From Chara braunii (Eukaryota; Streptophyta; Charophyceae; Charales; Characeae): 42,853 nucleotides of DNA. Shown piece after piece: positions 30,820 to 42,199 of this stretch. Made by a program: the position numbers and the translations under genes. The stretch's first letter is position 1. Each line of letters starts with the position of its first letter. Under the pieces are notes generated by a model. The model searched no databases. It saw only the letters and a list, made by a program, of their open reading frames with translations, and was not told where the DNA came from. The DNA lies in assembly GCA_003427395.1 (NCBI GenBank), contig BFEA01000777.1, positions 64,234 through 107,086 of the forward strand. The letters run 5' to 3'.

Positions 30820-31153
30820 CATACCTGGTATTGGCGATAGTCTGCACGGGTCGACATCTTCATGTACTTCAGCGCTGCTGCTGACGTCAACAGTTGCATT
30901 TTCAATTCGCCGGCCAAAAGTAGCTGTTGGATAGTTGTCTGGGCGTTGAGCACCAAGTAGAGGAAGGACTCTGGATACTTATGTTGGTGATGGCGAGTGT
31001 ATGCTCTCATTGACACTCGGATTCAGTGTTTTGGTTCTCCATTTGTGTAATATCAGTGCAATTCTGCTTTCTGGGCAGAGTGGGATTTCCTGGCTTTCAA
31101 TGTGATTTTGCAATCTGAAATCTGTCATTTCTCTATTGCTCATTTTCCCTGCA
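30820..31153 (+). mobile_element. 3' part of an LTR upstream of the plus-strand gag
   Basis: Shared with 19730-19985 in direct orientation. It ends ...TTTCCCTGCA at 31153, a CA terminus, two bases before a primer-binding-like site. The gag relic that follows on the same strand (32320-34437) makes this the 5' LTR of that element. The 5' end of the LTR is not determined. Confidence 0.55.
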
Positions 31154-31155
31154 AT

Positions 31156-31177
31156 TTGATATCAGCGCTGGTTTGAA
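31156..31177 (+). other. Primer binding site, likely initiator Met-tRNA
   Basis: TTGATATCAGCGCTGGTTTG resembles the complement of plant initiator Met-tRNA 3' ends (TGGTATCAGAGCCAGGTTT), matching at most positions with one gap. In LTR retrotransposons this site primes minus-strand DNA synthesis. The assignment rests on this match and its position between a CA-ending LTR and gag. Confidence 0.55.
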
Positions 31178-32319
31178 CTAGACTTGTTGGTTCTTCGCAA
31201 TAGATGTTTGGTGCTTCGCTTGTGGTGGTGGGACAGTGATAACGCTTGTGCGTTGAATGTGCGGTGGCCCAGGGTCGTGTGGGCGCGCCAGGAAGGCTAT
31301 GTGGTGACATTGGGGCGTACACTGGATGATGAGAACTCGCTGATGTGGCACTTAAGTCGAGGTGGAACTGCATTACGCTGTTTGTTGTGCCAAGGCAAAT
31401 ACCGATCATCATAAACACGAGTCAAGTTGCTGGTGAGAAATTTGTGGTTGGGGGCAGCATTATGACGTACGTTGCTCTCATCCTTATCTACCCTCTTCGT
31501 TACTTCTTACCGTGAAGAAGTGAGTTACGTCTTGAGAGTCCTCTCGAAGTGAGGTCTTGCGAGCGCTCAACCTTGAAAGTCGACATTCCTCCTGGGCAGC
31601 AATCTGGTGGGAAACGGGCGAAGCCTCTGAAAGGCCCTGGATGAAATACTCGGGTCATGGTTACTATGCCAACCCGCTAGGACTAGTATACACATGCTTT
31701 ACCGCAAGTCGTTGGTTTTGCTTGTTGCGCTGATAGAGGTCGTGTTGGGCGGGCCAGCCCTATATGAAATGCATACCAGACGGTCTATAAATATTATTGG
31801 CGATTAGAATTGAGTCCTTGCTATGATCGTCGTCTTGTCTGTGACGTTAAATAATTCCTGAGGACCTTGGGGGTTGTCCTTAAATTGCCTCTTGATCAGC
31901 CAAATCAATCGGATGTAACACTCAAACACGCGAGGATAAAGAAAATGCAAGGCTGGCAGGCTTAGCAGAGACTTGGGGCACAGGGGTGCGCCGGATTGCA
32001 CACCTTCAAACACGATGCTCAACCAGATGCTAAGGACGTTGACATCAAGTGACTACTCCAGGGGGATACAGGGGGAAGAAGCATTCTGGCAAATTGTTCG
32101 TCGTTGAACTAATTAGATTATTTGTCATTCAGCATACATTCCCAGAGGTGACTTACTTTTATTTTTAATTATTTAGTTGTTACAGACTTGGTTAACAACT
32201 AACAGACGGATGCAGATAGAATACTGCATTCCTTGGTGCATTATATTCTGTTTCAGAATAGTCTAAAAATAGAAATAGAGTTACCTTTTTGAGATCTTAT
32301 ATAAGTTTTTGTTCACCGC
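31178..32319 (+). other. Leader between primer site and gag, no gene called
   Basis: About 1.1 kb without recognisable protein. ACTTCTT and AAGAAGT at about 31500-31520 form a hairpin. A long leader, deletion or insertion is possible. Confidence 0.35.
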
Positions 32320-34437
32320 TTGAGTTTTTCTCTACAAAGCTTACCAAAAATAATTGTTTATTCCTACTCGGTTGGGTGTCATGCTCAGGTAGGATTCAGT
32401 GTGGATTTTAGTCTAGATCACACACCACTGTACCTCATGAGTGAGGGAGAAGGCAGTGAGGAGGAGGAACGATTAGTGGAAAACCTGAGAGTCACTCGCA
32501 GAACTGCACTCAGTCCACCGATCACTTTCCTAGAGTTAGATCAAGGAGAGGAAAGGAGGTTGTGAAGGGAAGTCAAAGAGTGGATGGGATCACAGAGGTC
32601 TAGGGAAGCAGCAGCCAACGCCGAGGCAGTCATGGCTACCGCCTCTACCATGTCACATGCCTCATCTTAGGCCTCTTCGTCAGGTGTTTGTAAGAGTGTC
32701 TCGCAAGTTTCCATTAGTCAGTCTGTTGGGTTGCAAGTCGGCCAGCAGCCTCAACTCATACCAGAGGATTATGAGATTCTACAAACAGATGCTCTTCATG
32801 ACAAATTACAGTAGCAGTTGAGGGAAGTAGAAAAGAAAAGACAGAGGGCTAGAATGAGAAAAGTCGGACTAGGAGCTACGAGGCAGGAGTTAGGACATCT
32901 AGAGGCACTAGATGAGTCAACACTGGATCCTGCGGTCAAGTCACTACGACACTCACTGCTTTGTGTGGCTGAAGCACAGGTAGTGCAGCATGAGCTGTTG
33001 GCCGAGCTAGTGGTCGGTCAGAACCGCATTCTGGCAGCACTGCAGGCTCCTCGTCATGTGATGAGACAACCGCAATACTCTGAAACTCGCCCTACGGTTG
33101 TGGGTCCCTCATTGACGTTGTCGCCGACATGTCCCTCTTTCTCTCCTGTGTTTGGCATGCTTCTTTCGAGTTGTGTAGCAGCAGGTAGTGGTCAAGTCCT
33201 TAAGACTTCGCCCCTTCCATCAATGACGGTTGCAGCTATAGTCCAACAACGACCATTTCGTCAAAATGGACATCTTTTATTTTTTGAACAAAATTGAAAC
33301 AGAGTTTTTTGGCTGAAAACTCGTCAAAATTTGTTGTTCCTGGAGGTACCTTGTCTCAAGCTAGGTCCATGTACAGCTAGGGGGTCCAGCGTTTTACAAA
33401 TGCCAAACCCTCAAGAACAGCAAATTTTGACGAGTTTTCGGCCAAAAAACTCGGTTTCAATTTCGTTCAAAAAATAAAAGATGTCAATTTTGACGAAATG
33501 GCAGTTCAACCGCCAGGGCAGCCTCGGGTTAGCGTGCCGCTGTCTGCCCCATTGGTTACACAGCCAGTGCAGCACACACTTGGGCCAATCCAACCCATGC
33601 AGTGGATGCCCAAAATCCCCTTCCCGAGTCCTAAACACTTCTCTGCCGAAAAGAAGAAAGAAGAGGACATGTACACCTGGGTGAGGACTGTTCCTACTTA
33701 TTATGTGAGGCACAAGCTCACAAGGCCAGAACAGGAAGCTATAGTCGCTGCATCCTTTCTGGAAGGCTCTACAACATGATGGTTAAATGGTATAGTACAA
33801 CAACAGGGCTTCGATTAGAACTTCGGTGCCTGGACCTAGGCCCAAACATTGGAAGACTTCGTACGGACTGTGTATAATAGGTGGCATGATCCTCAAGAGG
33901 CTAAGAAGGCAACAGACCCATTAGCTAGTCTCGGTTCAAAACGGTACCGGACAGTCCGTGAGGTCAGAAATGTCGTAAAACGTCTGATCGTGGTGCCTTG
34001 CATGCGTTACGACCCATAGGTACTCCTCACAACTTATCTGCGATATCTACACACATACTTCAAGATCAAGTTGGTGGACGTCGGACAAGGCCACCATCAA
34101 TTTTCATAATTCCGCTACTTTCAGCAAGGTCTTATATATAGAGGTCCAACCTGAAAGGAAGAAGGGGAATCTTATGTTCGTTGACCACGATAGTCAGACA
34201 ATTGAGATTGACGATTTCCCTGACCTTCAGGAAGACACAGAGCAGGATGGGGCTAGTGAGACTTTGGATGGGGGAGTCGTGACACCTATCAAGAAGAAAG
34301 CTAAGGGGACCGAGAAACAAAAGGTAGGCTGGTGTCGGGTGGCTCAAGCCTTACGCCGCCCTTTACTTCCGTGGGAAATGCACTTGGTCGGGATCCGATT
34401 CAACCGCTATAGTCGACTTGGCCACAACCGTCATTAA
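32320..34437 (+). pseudogene. Ty3/gypsy-type gag relic, split by element 2b
   Basis: One reading frame (32320-33247) continues after element 2b (33248-33506) to about 34109, then shifts by +1 and continues to 34437. The central part has W-V-R-T-V-x-x-Y-Y, then EAIVAASFLEG and a Trp-Leu-Asn-Gly motif, the layout of retrotransposon gag capsid domains, followed by FVRTVYNRWHDPQEA and VVPCMRYDP. The last part includes EIDDFPDLQED and a Lys-rich tail; no CCHC knuckle is visible. In-frame stops: TGA at 32563 and 33777; TAG at 32668, 32812, 33816, 33837 and 34017; TAA at 34107. No protease or polymerase follows. The chosen start is only the first codon of the open segment. Confidence 0.75.
33248..33506. 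mobile_element. CATTTCG-terminated foldback element 2b, inside gag
   Basis: 259 bp with ends AACGACCATTTCG and, inward from the right, AACTGCCATTTCG, then CAAAATGGACATCTTTTATT on the left mirrored at 33462-33493. Centre has GGGGGTCCAGCGTTTTAC. CAAC at 33244-33247 is repeated at 33507-33510. Element plus one duplication is 263 bp; subtracting this brings the gag frames on either side into register, confirming a 4-bp duplication. Confidence 0.9.
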
Positions 34438-36230
34438 AAATCTGCAACGACGAGGCGGCGTGAGAAATACCAGAACCGCAACGTCGGGACAACGTGGTCC
34501 GCTGATTCAGAGGGAGTTTTTTTCGATGGGCACTATGAATTTTATTATCTGAAAAAAAACATAAAAATACTGCGATATCAGGAGAGATGTCGGAGGCATC
34601 GGCTGGACGATGCGAACGGGAGACCTCGGGTTGCTGAACAAGAAAGCGCATCAGCTCTTGTGGCTAGCCCCCAGGTGAACTAAGAGATAACGACAATCAA
34701 GACTCACTGCAGGGCCAAGAGCAGGGGAAGTTACTGAGCGGGCATTAATGGACCCTTGACAATTGGGCCGTAAGTGAGCACTAAAGGAAGGTTGTCAGCC
34801 CTTGAGCTGTCGGGCTGACCCACTCGGGTTGCTGGCTCAGAAACAGAGGGTTATGCACGTAGTGGCCAAGGGGCGTGCGTTCACGGGGACTTCTGCATGT
34901 GCACTGAGCAGGCACACTAGCTAGCACACGAGGTGCGCTAGCTCCCAAGAGCTCGGAGACACGAGAGGTACCAGATTGGAGACTTCTCACGGGAGCACTG
35001 ACTAGCGCATAAAAGTGTGATGGGATCCACGCGCGACCGGGGAAAGAGGCGTACAAATCAGGGAGCGGAGAGACCGTGCACTGAAACGGCGCGACCTACG
35101 GATGTGCGGGGAGCCAACCAGGGGACTTCTCACCTGCGCACAAGGCAAGCGCGCAGGCTGGCACAAGAGAGGTGCCTAGATCACATGAAGAAAAAGAGTT
35201 CCGGGAATGGAGAGACGGACACGAGAGGAAAGCGAGAGAGAGGACCGTTCTACACTCACGAGGAAGCGAGAGAGAGACATGATGCAAAAACGCAGGAAGG
35301 AGGAAGGGAGAACTGGGTGTGCGAACATCAGGTGAAAGGGGGCATCTATCTATGAGAGGCATCTCACCGGACGAGTACGGAGCACGTACAGTGAGACGTT
35401 GAGTGCTCGCGGGGGCATAAGGTATAGGAAAGGCGCACACATCGGGTTGAGTGAGATTTGGAGCCAGGTGCGGATCAGGGATTCGTACCAACGAAAAGGG
35501 ACGCCGTCCACCGAAAGGAGCACAAATTAGGGCACGCAAGAGGAACAATGGAAGAATTAGAATCGAGTGCACTGAATCGATGCTAAGACAGACATTGCTC
35601 GACTCAGTGTGGACCAGCCAATCCAGATCACTAGAGAGCTTGTTAATGTACCGGGACTTGATCTCGATGGGGGCGATGCACGGGGGCTACCTCTCTTCAA
35701 CGGGTTGCTCAGGTGCGGGACAATCTCGAAGGAGGGACCGATCCGCGGGCGCGCGGAAGGAGGAGGTCAACTCCTGCTGAGAAGATTCGACACGAGAATA
35801 AATACGAATGGGATTGGGACTACTGCTCCCAGAGACAAAGAGAGTGAGCATCGTCCAGTTCTGCGAACCACCCGTTTACCGAGCGCACAGGTGTACTAGC
35901 TGATATGGCGCTTGACCGAACTGACGAAATGAGTCACTGACAACTGACCAACCTAGTTAGTCGGGGAGCGAACCGATGGTAGTCTTCGAAGTCGGAGAGA
36001 GTCACGCGAGGTTTTCAATCTAAATGCGTGATACGGATCGTTCGAAAGCGCACGATCAAAGGGGCGAACCCCCACTACGTCTAGGAGTGAGAACGATGTC
36101 CGTGCGAACAGGCTAATCAACTAAATTTGAGACATGCGGGTGAACTAGTGCCCTTACTGCGCCTTGCATTGATGAGCAGGAAAACACACAAGGGCCACGC
36201 GACTGGGAGAAGGGCACAAATAAGATGCGA
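34438..36230. other. No supported gene; diverged ~230-bp duplication
   Basis: GGGGACTTCTGCATGTGCAC at about 34887 recurs in diverged form at about 35119 (GGGGACTTCTCACCTGCGCA), with similar following sequence (GCTAGCACACGAGGTGC against GCTGGCACAAGAGAGGTGC), indicating an old tandem duplication. Frames of about 100-158 codons here overlap on opposite strands and are Arg/Lys/Glu-rich by composition; none is called. Confidence 0.35.
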
Positions 36231-36520
36231 AGTTGAGCGACCCGAAGATGAGTCGGCGTGGAGCTAGGCCGCGAGGAAATTAACCAAATCGAAGATGCGC
36301 CACTAGAAGAAGGGTCAGCGCAACCTGAGAACGAATCCAATTCAAGGCAACATGGTCAGAAGATGGATCAGCGGGGAGTTGCGCGAACAGAGAACAAACC
36401 AATCCGAAGCTGCGCGATCAGAACGTGAGTCTGCAGGCAACTGCGAGATCCAGAAGCGAGCTTGCACGCAGTTGATCAATCAGAATGAGTTGGCGGGAGA
36501 CTGTGCGGAGCAAGATTGAG
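36231..36520. repeat. Diverged short tandem repeat (TGCGCGATCAGAA units)
   Basis: Units such as GATGCGCCACTAGAAGAAG, GTTGCGCGAACAGAGAAC, GCTGCGCGATCAGAACGTG, ACTGCGAGATCCAGAAGCG and GTTGATCAATCAGAATGAG recur about every 45-55 bp. Strong divergence; copy number uncertain. Confidence 0.45.
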
Positions 36521-37158
36521 CAGGGGCAGGAATAGGAGGCGTGGCCGGCGACGAGCAACCTAGCACACACTTTGCCACGTGCGGGCTAGTGTTCGTCAGG
36601 GGTGTACGTATTGTACACTATTCATGAGGTATCAATCATCGCGCGTTCGTACTCCTGATCGCCCGTGGACAATTAACCATTGCACTCGTGCACACCACCT
36701 TTATGCTGAGCTACTGACCACCGCGAGTGGATGGAGCATCGAGCGGAGCTGGTTGTTCAAAACGTTCAAGAGGTTCGTTGTCTAGGCTTGCGACAATTCG
36801 TAAGACCGAGAAAATTGTAGTCGTGGCTACCATCACGAACGGGTTGATCGTCGTCACTATAGGCACGAGCGAGTAGATCGTCATCTCGAGAGAGGGAATC
36901 GTCGTCACTGCTAACATGATGAACGACAAGAACTGGCGATCCATTACTCGAGCTACCGATTAGTGCTAGCGGGCGAAGTACTATAGTGACCAAGTGACGT
37001 AGAGTGTGAGAAGGTATAACCATCTCCTCAGTAAGACAAATCACTAGTGTTGGCGGCATACCAATCAGCGAGTGGCGAGATTGGTGCACGGGGTCCTGCA
37101 ACGAGGGTGTGACGCTTAACTCATGGGTCATAGCGAACGGGGCCCAGACTCTAATATT
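36521..37158. other. No gene seen; short ATCGTC repeats
   Basis: ATCGTCGTCACT occurs at about 36849 and 36899 with a variant ATCGTCATCTC between. Overlapping opposite-strand frames lack family features. Confidence 0.35.
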
Positions 37159-37645
37159 ACCGAGAGAAGGTTAACAACAGTCGTATTTTTCATCGCCACT
37201 TCAGGACACCCTTCACCACTTCAGGATGCAGCCTGCCTAAACAGGTGGTTTTCAGGGTCATCGGACCTTTCACCACTTCAATACCATTCAGGTATGAAAA
37301 TCCCGAATGGTCCTGAAGTGGTGAAAGGTCCGAAGACTCTGAAAACCACCTGTTTAGGCAGGCTGCATCCTCAAGTGGTTAAGGGTGGTTTTCATGGCCT
37401 TCGGGCCTTTCACCACTTCAGGACCATTCAGGATTTTCAGACTGCCTAAAACTCTCACTTGACCACTTCATAACATCCTTCACCACTTCAGGATGCAGCC
37501 TGCCTAAACAGGTGGTTTTTAGGGTCTTCGGACCTTTCACCACTTCAGGACCATTCAGGATTTTCAGACTGCCCAAAACTCTCACTTCAAAATTTTCATT
37601 CCTGAATTTTCAGCTACCCGATAACCGCTTGCGATATTACCCGCT
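37159..37645. mobile_element. Foldback repeat, CCTGAAGTGGTGAA family, copy 2 (inverted)
   Basis: The complement of 2662-3145 including both short flanks (GAGAAGGTTAACAACAGTCG on one side, AGCTACCCGATAACCGCTTG on the other). Inside, the ~85-bp unit occurs minus at about 37200-37290 and 37485-37580, plus at about 37300-37385, and a partial minus at 37390-37440. Order and number of internal units differ from copy 1, so the inside rearranges while the flanks are stable. Confidence 0.7.
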
Positions 37646-39224
37646 ACCTTACCGGCGTCCTTCTCGATCCTTAATTGGACCAACGCCGAAAAGTCTGGCC
37701 TGTACGTTGTACTATTAGCAGGCAGGACCAGAGTTTATCAGGACCTGATGCCTAATCTTCGAAAAACCGCGCCAAGGCTCAAATCACTTAATCCTCTGGT
37801 GAAATCGGGCGAAGACCGAAGTTTACGCACAAGTGGCTAGAGACGAACCTTTTTCTTGGGCACAATCGGGCAGGATCGGTCCCTCCTTTATGTAGGACCG
37901 ATTAGCCAGGGCCCGAAATGGGATGGTAAGGGTGGAACTGGAACTCTGGCCTCAATGGGCCCGCGGTGCCACTTCTGACATGGAGAGCTACATCGTAATA
38001 CCGTGGGATAGCCGGGCCAGGTACTGACGACACCCCATTGGTTGAAGGATCTGTCGGAGACTACTAGTGCTAAGTATCGGGACCCAAACGGATTTTTCAG
38101 ACTCAGACATTAGCCCTACTTTAGGGGTTGGTAGTAGCGTGGCATATCCTATTGTTCTGGACTAAATAAAACACTTGGTCTTTTTCTATCGATAGCTTGA
38201 CCCCAATTCTCTTATTGTCATCACTTCGCTTGTGCGACTAACCTCATTTGTGGTGTTAACTAAGTTGAATTTTTGCAAGTTACATGAGCCGCGAACAACC
38301 CTCACGTGGGTGACAAATACGGGCAGACTGAAGGGTTGGTCCGACGTGCCGGCAGAACCGATCTACCGATCGACAATGGCATTGTTGCTGGGAAGGCTGC
38401 CTTTCGGGGCTTTGGTCCGCCTGTAACCACAGAGGCGTGGTAGGTGTAGGTGTCGGGATTGTTTGCTTCGACACTCACGTCGGGTATCTCCTCGGTGTGT
38501 GCAGTTGCGGCACGGGGCACGAGCAAGCGGACGACGATCGACCGACCTGTTGCGACGTTCCCGCTGCGACATCGACTTTTGCATGCATGCATGATTTTCT
38601 GTACTTCCGTCTTGCATGATTTTGTGATTGAGAGCGATTTATTCTGATCTTTCCCCGCCCTTTGGTCAGTCTACCCTGATTGTACTCCAAGAGAGAAAAT
38701 CATGAACAGGAAAACAACTGAACGAATTGAAAGGGAGAGGAGAAGCGCCCCGGATTGCAGGGAGTGTGGAAAGGAAATAGGGAGGCTAGTCGATCTTGAT
38801 GGATAGCTGAGTGGTCAGATTCACAACACTTGTCGGGGTAACACAATGCCTGAGGTGGGCCGAGTAGGGGCATGGATAGGAGTGAGGTTGCACGAGTGAG
38901 ACACCGCCCTTTTGTTTGTGTGTGACTTCGGTCCACCCTAGGGAACACGAGTTGGCCAGCTCGTGTCCAGGTCGCGGTGAGGGAGGTAGGCGAGCGATGA
39001 TGGTACGTCGATCCGTCCTCCTTCTCGACATGAGGATAGGGAGAGATACGCCAGAGGGCAGTTCTTTCCTAGGCCTGTTGACGTCTTGAGGGGTTATAGG
39101 AGTGATTAATGGGGGTCTTTCGTGGGGGTCTGTGAACTCGTCAGTCCTAGAGTGGCCACAGGGAAGGATACATTGAGAGGAGTCGTTTGGTTCTTGATTA
39201 GGAATGGTATTTATTGAGTAATAG
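37646..39224. other. No supported gene
   Basis: A minus-strand frame of 237 codons at 38786-39499 is the longest in the window but has no recognisable motif, is Ser/Thr/Pro/Leu-rich, and lies partly opposite coding-like plus-strand sequence. GCATGCATGCATG near 38581 is a short palindromic run. Confidence 0.35.
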
Positions 39225-40745
39225 ACCCTAGTGCACCTCAACAGAGAGACAGGATCGCTTGATGTTGTAAGTTTGTCGCTGGAAGGGAAAAGCAAGTATA
39301 GACCGACTAGAGAGCAAGGCCTGATAGTGAGGGAATAATTTTTTATGTGGGTAAAGATTGAGTACAACCCGAGAGCCTGCGTCAGAAGGGACAGAGAGAG
39401 TGAACCGCTCGTGGCAGAGGTCAACATCATAATATACTTGTCGGTTGACGAATGAAAATCCCTAGTCGTAGACTCGTAGACACTGCTAGATATTGCCAAG
39501 CACTACCCTGTTTAACGTCTCTCAGTCGTAAGTATGATTTCCGACTGTTTAGTGAGTTTTCAGGGGGCTTGGACACTGTTCGCCCATTATAGGATTCGAT
39601 ATGCCTCCGAAAGGCGATCCAGTTTAGGACTTGTGTGGCTGGTCACTTACTGCCTGGATAGGGGTGTACCCGGTCGTAGAAAGTTACGGGTGGTCTACAG
39701 AATTAGAACGGAGTTGCGTCGAGGAGCAATTACGAAAGAGGTAGATAGGGGAAGGATATTGGACGCCGATCTGGTGGAGGACTAAATGCCTCGATACGGG
39801 GAGGAATATCTCGTTGAGTTTCGTCAGTTTACGTATAAAGAACTTGAGAGACTGGATAAAGTTTACTTTACCTGGAAAGTCGATTCAGAGGTTGAGCAGA
39901 GGGAAGGTAGATAGAGTCTGGAGGTCGATTTTGCTAAGGCCGAGGTGCTGGTTGTTGGTAATGGCTTCTGTGGGGTTTGACCGAGATAGGCGAGGAAGGA
40001 AGATAGATAGGTTGACTACGTTAGTGGTAAAAGGGTTTCTCTATTATTAGACCATCATGTTAGACGATGTCGTCCTTAGGTCAGTGGAACAGAGCTATGA
40101 GGACCGGGACCTAGGTACTGTGTCAGGTCTTCACCCCTGTACCTGGCTGAACGAGGTGATGGTTCGGGGGATATTGCAAGTGGAGGTTAATAGACACCGA
40201 CAGAAGGAACTTCGGTATGGCGAAAATTTTCAGTCAGTGATTGTTTCTCTCAAACTCGCCGAGAGAGGGATTATACCGCAGTCTGAGGGAGCATTGTGAC
40301 TCCCAGTCCCAGCCTTTGTCGTAGAGGAGTTCCTCAGTGGCTTCGATTGGTTGATCCAGGTCCACTGGTCATTCCTCTGGATCAAGCGCGTCTTGTCAAG
40401 CAGCAACGAGCACCACGCCTATTATGCGTTGCGGAAAGCGGGGCCCAAATTTGAAAACGCGACTTTGGAATTGGTAGAGCTGATAAGGGTTGCGTCACCT
40501 AGAGGATTAAAAGAGTCCCCCAGAGAGGAGGAACCCATTGAGTTATAGGTTGCCTTCGATAGAGCCATTAGAGAGTCATCTGATTACACAACAAGTCTGA
40601 CCAAGTTATTTGAGACCTAGGATTCAGAAGCCTTGGACTAGGAAAGGTTGCTCCTAGGGTCATTTTTTGAATTATATCCTTACTACCGTACCATACGAAT
40701 CCCAGGGGAGGAGGAGGACGAGTACGAAACTGAGGATTGGGCTTA
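39225..40745 (+). pseudogene. Degenerate reading frame, family unknown
   Basis: Two plus-strand segments read like protein between stops. About 39240-39975 is in one frame, containing YGEEYLVEFRQFTYKELERL near 39790. About 40057-40745 is in the next, with a stretch FLSGFDWLIQVHWSF around 40350 and an acidic end EEEDEYETED. Stops in the second part are TGA at about 40297, TAG at 40546, 40618, 40639 and 40744. Stop density in the first part is not far below chance, so it is the weaker half. I do not recognise a domain. Its neighbours downstream are three copies of an unknown module on the same strand, so all may be parts of one decayed mobile-element polyprotein. Confidence 0.3.
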
Positions 40746-40979
40746 GGGAGAGTGAGAGGAAGTGAGATAGAGTGGGAAGATGTGAGAGACCTTCCCGAAG
40801 AGAGGGTAGGGTATTTCAGGAGCGCGAGTAAGATCGAGGTGAGCATTAGGGAGTTGTGGCCTAGGATAGGGATCCAGATGGGTCCGAGGGTTGGCGATGA
40901 CTGAGCTCCGTGGGGATAGACTCTCCTGGGAGAAGGGGATAAAGTGGGGCTTACCCTCGTCTAGCGACCCTGCCATTGA

Positions 40980-41345
40980 GACTCTGCTGAAAATTTGAGT
41001 TTCTCTAACATTGGGCGAGCCTTTTTCCCTATGTGTTCAATGGTAGTGAATTTAGAACTAAAGGAAAAAATATATGTTTTGGTGGCTACGTTCGTAAAGA
41101 CTGACGATTATGATGTTGGACTCTATAACCCGGACGAAAGGAAATTGACCGGTGATCTATGGGGATCCCGGAACTGGGCAAAGACCATCGCTTATGCCTA
41201 TAGGAAAAAGATGGAAAGAGAGGGAACGGAGGTTACCCTACTTATTAAAGCAAAAGGCCATGTCATTGCCTCTAATCCACCAATTTCAAAAAGTTTCCTA
41301 GATGGAAGCAACTGAGGACCGATGATAAACATGACATTAAAAGCA
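40980..41345 (+). pseudogene. Unknown protein module, copy 1
   Basis: A 106-codon plus-strand frame (40995-41315) followed, after one TGA, by further matching sequence. Key features in order: S-F-S-N-I-G, F-F-P, a hydrophobic strand IYVLVATFV, DDYD, a short strand ending in Y, then WGSRNWAKTI and KKMER, then NPPIS. Copies 2 and 3 show the same series. Nucleotide identity between copies is low while the protein pattern persists, which suggests they once evolved under coding constraint. Function unknown. Confidence 0.4.
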
Positions 41346-41365
41346 AGGCGTTGGGGAAGTAGAGG

Positions 41366-41840
41366 ATGAGCAGGGAGAGAGTGATCTCGGATGATGAATT
41401 AGAGGCTAGGAGAGAAAGGTTTCTTGCGGGGAATAGGTCATCGAAGGAAAGCTTAAAAGTCATTTGTGTGTCGCTGAGCTCTCTAGGAAGGAGAGAGGTG
41501 ATTCCATACGAGGTGGAGACCTACGAATTAGTGGATACCGGACGGGAGCAAATTCGTCTATACATAATAATCGGTCTATTTATCGGTACAAATGTGCGTG
41601 ATGTACGGATTTACTTGGCGATGAAAGGAAGGCTAACCTTATCTACGGGTGGTGTTGGGAAAGAACGAAGGAAGTGGTGGAGGAGGAAAAAGGAAGGTTA
41701 CTCTCGTTGGGGAAACGCGTTGTTTGGAGTACTCAAATAACGGTTTTTGAGCAACTTCCTAAGCCATCGACGCCTCAACAGATAATGGGAAAAGGAAATT
41801 TGAGGATTACAATTGACTTTGTTTTACGGATTTGAATTGT
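41366..41840 (+). pseudogene. Unknown protein module, copy 2
   Basis: A 124-codon open frame (41366-41740) begins with a charged helix-like region (DDELEARRERFLAG), then SLSSLGRREVIPYEVE, then a strand LYIIIGLFIG with D-V-R-I-Y. The expected W-x-C-W-E-R-T part (compare YGSCWERT in copy 3) is present in another frame near 41650, so a frameshift lies just upstream. PKPSTP and ITIDFV near 41765-41815 match the ends of the other copies. Function unknown. Confidence 0.4.
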
Positions 41841-42199
41841 TGATGGCCATAGGGGGTGAGTTTCCGTTGGTCGAAGGTAACGTGATTCGAGAAGGATTGA
41901 AGTGGAAACTCGCTAGGAAGGCGTCAGATGACCTACATCTGCTCTTGAGAGTGTGGACTTGCGAGGACCTATGTGCCGTTAAAAGTTTGATTACTAGAAG
42001 GATTAAATGCCCTGAAACAAGTGTGTAGAGGAGTGGAAAGGTGAACTCTACCTTCATACTGGCCTCTTCGGAGTAGAAGGCGAGCACAAAGTCTGATACG
42101 TGAGTGGAAGGGTGAAAATTGTTCTGAGGGCCGTGAAGAATTACGTCATCAGGAAGAGAAGACACTGATGAGTGCAATCCTTCCGTTCCGACAGTAGTT

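Noticed and set aside
38786-39499. Longest open frame of the window, 237 codons on the minus strand
   Set aside because: No recognisable motif, biased to Ser, Thr, Pro and Leu, and opposite coding-like plus-strand sequence after about 39240. It could be chance in a region where the complementary strand was once coding.
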